The translations under genes and the position numbers were made by a program. The notes under the pieces are model-generated. The model was given only the letters and a program-made list of their open reading frames with translations, was not told the DNA's origin and did not search any database. Shown one piece after another: positions 61,597 through 64,000 of a stretch of 64,000 nt of DNA (its first letter is position 1; each line of letters begins with the position of its first letter). Source of the stretch: Haloferax mediterranei ATCC 33500 (GTDB lineage: Archaea; Halobacteriota; Halobacteria; Halobacteriales; Haloferacaceae); contig NC_017941.2 in assembly GCF_000306765.2 (NCBI RefSeq), positions 2,046,001 to 2,110,000 of the forward strand, in the 5' to 3' direction.

Positions 61597-61615
61597 ACCC
61601 TAGTTAGGTTGAAGC
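61597..61615 (+). repeat. Solitary CRISPR repeat remnant 2, handle intact
   Basis: ACCCTAGTTAGGTTGAAGC matches 18 of the last 19 nt of the repeat, so the crRNA-type handle GTTGAAGC is intact. The DNA after it (AAGAACTGCCTGTCC) begins with 8 nt that also occur at 61514-61521. Confidence 0.8.
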
Positions 61616-61866
61616 AAGAACTGCCTGTCCAAGCAAGCGGTGATAGAACAGCGGCCGTGCCGACTCGATGGGAATCCTGCGACCCATAGCGAGCATGAGA
61701 ACAGGATGGGGCGCAGAAGACCGGCCTCTATTTTGTGTCGGAGAACGCGTGGTGCTGAATAGAAGGCACTTACCCAGTGACGGTTGTAGGGGTCGCCTTC
61801 GAGTTCCGAATGGAGTGATACGTTTGAGGCCGAATTCTTTACCCAGTTCGTCACGAACAATAGACA

Positions 61867-62310
61867 ATGACCGACACCAGCCCAATCGAGATGGACGAGG
61901 ATGAGCGGGACGAATTCCTCGGCAACGGCGGCACGGGCGTCATCTCGTTCTCAACGCCGGACGACGACGCTCCCCACTCGGTCCCTGTTTCGTACGGGTA
62001 TGACGCGACCGAATCGACCTTTTACTTCCGCCTCGCCCTCGGAGGAAACAAGAGTGACGTCATTGACCGTGCTGTTACGTTTGTGACCTACAGCCACGAG
62101 GATGACGAGTGGCGGAGCGTCGTTGCCAGCGGACGGCTGGAAGAAGTCTCCGAGGAGTCCATTGCCACCGAAAGCCTTCAGGGACTCGAGAGAGTTCATA
62201 TCCCACTCGTCGATATATTCGGTGTTCCTTCGCGAGATGTGCCGTTTGGATTCTACCGGCTTACGACCGAGAAACTAACCAGTCGGAAGGAATCGAAGAC
62301 GATGACTTGA
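61867..62310 (+). CDS. Pyridoxamine 5'-phosphate oxidase-family flavoprotein
   Basis: A 147-aa split-barrel protein. MTDTSPIEMDEDERDEFLGN, GGTGVISFSTPDDDAPHSVP and VSYGYDATESTFYFRLALGG match the FMN-binding PPOX fold used by general flavin-nucleotide-binding proteins of haloarchaea. It is too short for a true PdxH. A role in detoxification or F420/FMN-dependent reduction is plausible but unproven. Confidence 0.87.
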   Translation: MTDTSPIEMDEDERDEFLGNGGTGVISFSTPDDDAPHSVPVSYGYDATESTFYFRLALGGNKSDVIDRAVTFVTYSHEDDEWRSVVASGRLEEVSEESIATESLQGLERVHIPLVDIFGVPSRDVPFGFYRLTTEKLTSRKESKTMT

Positions 62311-62382
62311 ACGACGTGTCGGTTTCACGCTGGGTCAGCAGTTCGCTATTCAATACGACTCTCTGTCTTTTAACTTGACGCG

Positions 62383-62649
62383 CTACAGCGTCTCTCGGAA
62401 GCGTCGGCGCGGATGCGGCTTTCGGAGACTGTCGAATTGTGTGGTGTTGAGCGAGTGAATCATGTCACGTGCAGGAGTCGGCGCACAGACAGCGAAGAGA
62501 TAGACGCCACCTTCTTCGAGAAGATGCTCGTGTTGGCTCCGTCGGAGAAGGAACCGTCCGCGGCGCTGTGCTTCGCCGTAGACGACCATCGCGCTCTCGA
62601 TTTCGACGACAGTCCCGGGTTTGAGGAGACAGATGCCGACGAAGAGCAA
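62383..62649 (-). pseudogene. Fragment of a haloarchaeal protein
   Basis: Reads LLKPGTVVEIESAMVVYGEA, RRGRFLLRRSQHEHLLEEGG and VYLFAVCAPTPARDMIHSLN. The pattern (RGRFxLRxSQHxxLLExGGVYLF) matches what I recall of a haloarchaeal nuclease-like family, but the N terminus and the normal end are missing. It lies next to the right copy of the direct repeat, so it was probably cut by a rearrangement. Confidence 0.4.
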
Positions 62650-62664
62650 CTACCACAACCACTG

Positions 62665-62688
62665 CTGGTCGTGACAGGCATCAGAGAA
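62665..62688 (+). repeat. Degenerate direct repeat, right copy
   Basis: CTGGTCGTGACAG plus gcatcagagaa, matching the copy at 61495. A shared CAGTgAAAA and GAGACAGTG follow both within 60 bp. Confidence 0.55.
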
Positions 62689-62771
62689 TCGCCCCCTCTG
62701 TTTCCAGTGAAAAATTAGGAGACAGTGATGTGGCTACCCTATTTGAATGGGCATGTAAAGGAATTGAGGTA

Positions 62772-62920
62772 TGCCCGGGGTGGGCTCCGAACCCACGATC
62801 TCCGCATGTCCCAGGTACGAGGCCGGCATGACCTCGCGAGGGGCGGAGGCTTCCAAGGCGTTCCGCACCGATTGTGAAACCCTATGAGTGCGGCGCTATG
62901 TCCAGCTAAGCCACCCGGGC
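62772..62920 (-). tRNA. Elongator tRNA-Met(CAT) with 75-nt intron
   Basis: Acceptor GCCCGGG pairs with CCCGGGC, discriminator A. Exon 1 ends in anticodon stem CCGCA and loop CTCATA; exon 2 resumes A-TGCGG, so the anticodon is CAT and the stem CCGCA/TGCGG is complete after splicing. T arm GTGGG-TTCGGAG-CCCAC. The intron (62808-62882) is exactly 75 nt, the known length for Haloferax elongator tRNA-Met. No CCA is encoded. Confidence 0.95.
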
Positions 62921-63048
62921 TCATCTTGGCGTTGTGCGCTGGTTGTATTTAAGCTTCTCATCTCGGTCGGCCCTGTATCGGGTCACCACAGCACTCGATT
63001 CGGTTCATCACCCACGGATTTATGCCCCAACACTGGGTGCACACACGC

Positions 63049-64000
63049 ATGAGCCAACCGGAGATCGTCCAGTCCGTCCTTGGTGAGGAAGACGTGGTGA
63101 CCCGCGTCCACCTCGGGGGCGAGGACGAACTGTTTGTAACTCCGACGCGGACGCTCGTCTATCGAGCCGAAGGTCTCCTTTCGGACGAGTCCGTCGACGA
63201 GTTTTCGCACGGTGCCGAGCGACTGTCCGTAAGCGAGGGTCGACGAAAGGCGAAAATCTCTCTCGACTACGGTCTCGACGGGAGTGAAACGTTCTCTCTC
63301 TCCGCGAAACGACTCGACGATGCACTGCAGCCTATCGTCGGCGGCGTGCTCGCGGCCGCTGGCGTGACAGACGAAGGCGAAAGCGTCATCCAGACGTTCC
63401 GTTTCAGCGAACTCACCTTCGCCGTCACCGACGCGCGTGTCGTCCGCCATATCGGGAGTGCAGTCTGGGACGAAGACTACGAATCGTACCACTACAGCGA
63501 CGTCTCCGACCTGGAGTTCGAATCCGGGAGCGTCGCAACGACTGTCGTCCTCACCGTCGACGGCCGACAGGAACGATTCAAGATTCCGAACGAGGAGGCG
63601 CGACTCGTCCGCGAGAAACTCGCGCAGGCGTTGTGTGAGTACCACGGGGTCGGTAGTCTCGAAGAGTTCCGCGTCAAGATGGCCGAACAGGCTGAAGCCG
63701 AAGCGGAGACTGAACAGGAGCGGGACAACACGGACTTCGGCGCGGGTCCTGACCCGCTGAGTGCGAACCCCGGCGAGCTATCCGACGAGCCCGCCAACGC
63801 CACCCGAACGGAAAACGACGAGCCAACTGAATCACCCAACCGCCAACCCGTTGAAGCGGCGTCGACAGCCGGTTCCGTGTCTGAGACGCAGTCAGTCACG
63901 TCTGAACCGGACAACGTTGCCGACGCATCTGACCTCGGGTTCGAGGGGTCGGGCTTCGAGTCAGCCACGGAATCGGACGGAAACCAGGCCGACCTCGCCG
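63049..64000 (+). CDS. DUF7115-like protein, 3' end outside window
   Basis: Open to the window edge (317 codons so far). MSQPEIVQSVLGEEDVVTRV begins a duplicated PH-like/beta-rich module: first copy VTRVHLGGEDELFVTPTRTL and VYRAEGLL, second copy about residues 110-185 (FRFSELTFAVTDARVVRHIG, YHYSDVSDLEFESG). A helix follows (EEARLVREKLAQALCEYHGV), then a long acidic Ser/Glu/Pro-rich tail. This is the layout I associate with haloarchaeal DUF7115. A TTTATG box 27 nt before the ATG fits a leaderless start. Confidence 0.78.
   Translation, partial: MSQPEIVQSVLGEEDVVTRVHLGGEDELFVTPTRTLVYRAEGLLSDESVDEFSHGAERLSVSEGRRKAKISLDYGLDGSETFSLSAKRLDDALQPIVGGVLAAAGVTDEGESVIQTFRFSELTFAVTDARVVRHIGSAVWDEDYESYHYSDVSDLEFESGSVATTVVLTVDGRQERFKIPNEEARLVREKLAQALCEYHGVGSLEEFRVKMAEQAEAEAETEQERDNTDFGAGPDPLSANPGELSDEPANATRTENDEPTESPNRQPVEAASTAGSVSETQSVTSEPDNVADASDLGFEGSGFESATESDGNQADLA

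Noticed and set aside
61604..61885. 93-aa minus-strand frame as transposase fragment
   Set aside because: Ser/Arg-rich sequence with no DDE or HTH motif; overlaps the PPOX start and the CRISPR remnant.

Overview
The window is high-GC DNA from a halophilic archaeon, almost certainly a Haloferax or close relative. The evidence is a strongly acidic predicted proteome, archaeal-type ribosomal proteins (eS4, eL19, eL32, RNase P component 1), a C50 bacterioruberin operon, an elongator tRNA-Met with a 75-nt intron, tandem tRNA-Gly(GCC) genes, many ATGA/GTGA start-stop overlaps, leaderless-looking starts with a TATA-like box about 26 nt upstream, and a type I-B-like 30-nt CRISPR repeat. The species cannot be fixed from sequence alone.

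Layout. 1-7 kb: 3' part of isocitrate dehydrogenase, two tandem paralogous membrane proteins, a zinc-ribbon DNA-binding-like protein, a small zinc-ribbon gene whose start codon appears mutated to ATA, then HMG-CoA reductase (hmgA) divergent from an amidohydrolase. 7-11 kb: nadA-nadB-nadC operon for de novo NAD synthesis, preceded by two similar palindromes. 11-22 kb: MFS transporter, pyrF, a membrane-anchored J-domain protein, a GTPBP-type GTPase, mch (C1 metabolism), a thiamine-binding-like protein, a PLP decarboxylase, a YihY protein and several small proteins. 22-37 kb: two tRNA-Gly genes and one long co-directional cluster (SPOUT RNA methylase, L3, L4, L23, L2, S19, L22, S3, L29, Rnp1, S17, L14, L24, S4e, L5, S14, S8, L6, L32e, L19e, L18, S5, L30, L15, SecY), closed by a hairpin/T-run terminator. 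37-47 kb: Pcm, an RNase-H-fold exonuclease-like protein, a hydrolase, a TIGR00300 (ornithine-cyclodeaminase-like) protein, UspA, a PGF-CTERM surface protein, a ZIP transporter and an SDR enzyme. 47-52 kb: carotenoid genes crtD-lyeJ-cruF with convergent crtB. 52-56 kb: a small zinc finger, an ArsR-like regulator and Tat lipoproteins, one of them frameshifted. 56-58 kb: a CRISPR array of 25 full repeats plus one truncated repeat, with a leader on the left and no cas genes in view. 58-63 kb: AT-richer accessory DNA with solitary CRISPR-repeat remnants, small membrane proteins, a winged-helix/zinc-ribbon regulator divergent from an M23 peptidase-like membrane protein, a PPOX-family flavoprotein and a broken ORF. 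The end holds tRNA-Met and the start of a DUF7115-like protein.

How parts work together. hmgA supplies mevalonate for lipids and carotenoids; CrtB, CrtD, LyeJ and CruF carry that flux to bacterioruberin. NadA, NadB and NadC convert aspartate to nicotinate mononucleotide. The ribosomal/SecY cluster couples translation and secretion.

Most striking structures: (1) a 32-bp tandem repeat that has pulled apart the crtD stop and lyeJ start but keeps an unbroken relay of ATGA-overlapping mini-ORFs between them; (2) homologous two-hairpin palindromic elements inserted in frame in hmgA and in its divergent neighbour, with a comparable three-hairpin insert in rnp1; (3) duplicated 3' gene ends (icd, dnaJ-like, crtD); (4) solitary CRISPR-repeat remnants, one of which keeps the crRNA handle and is followed by 8 nt matching DNA about 100 bp upstream.
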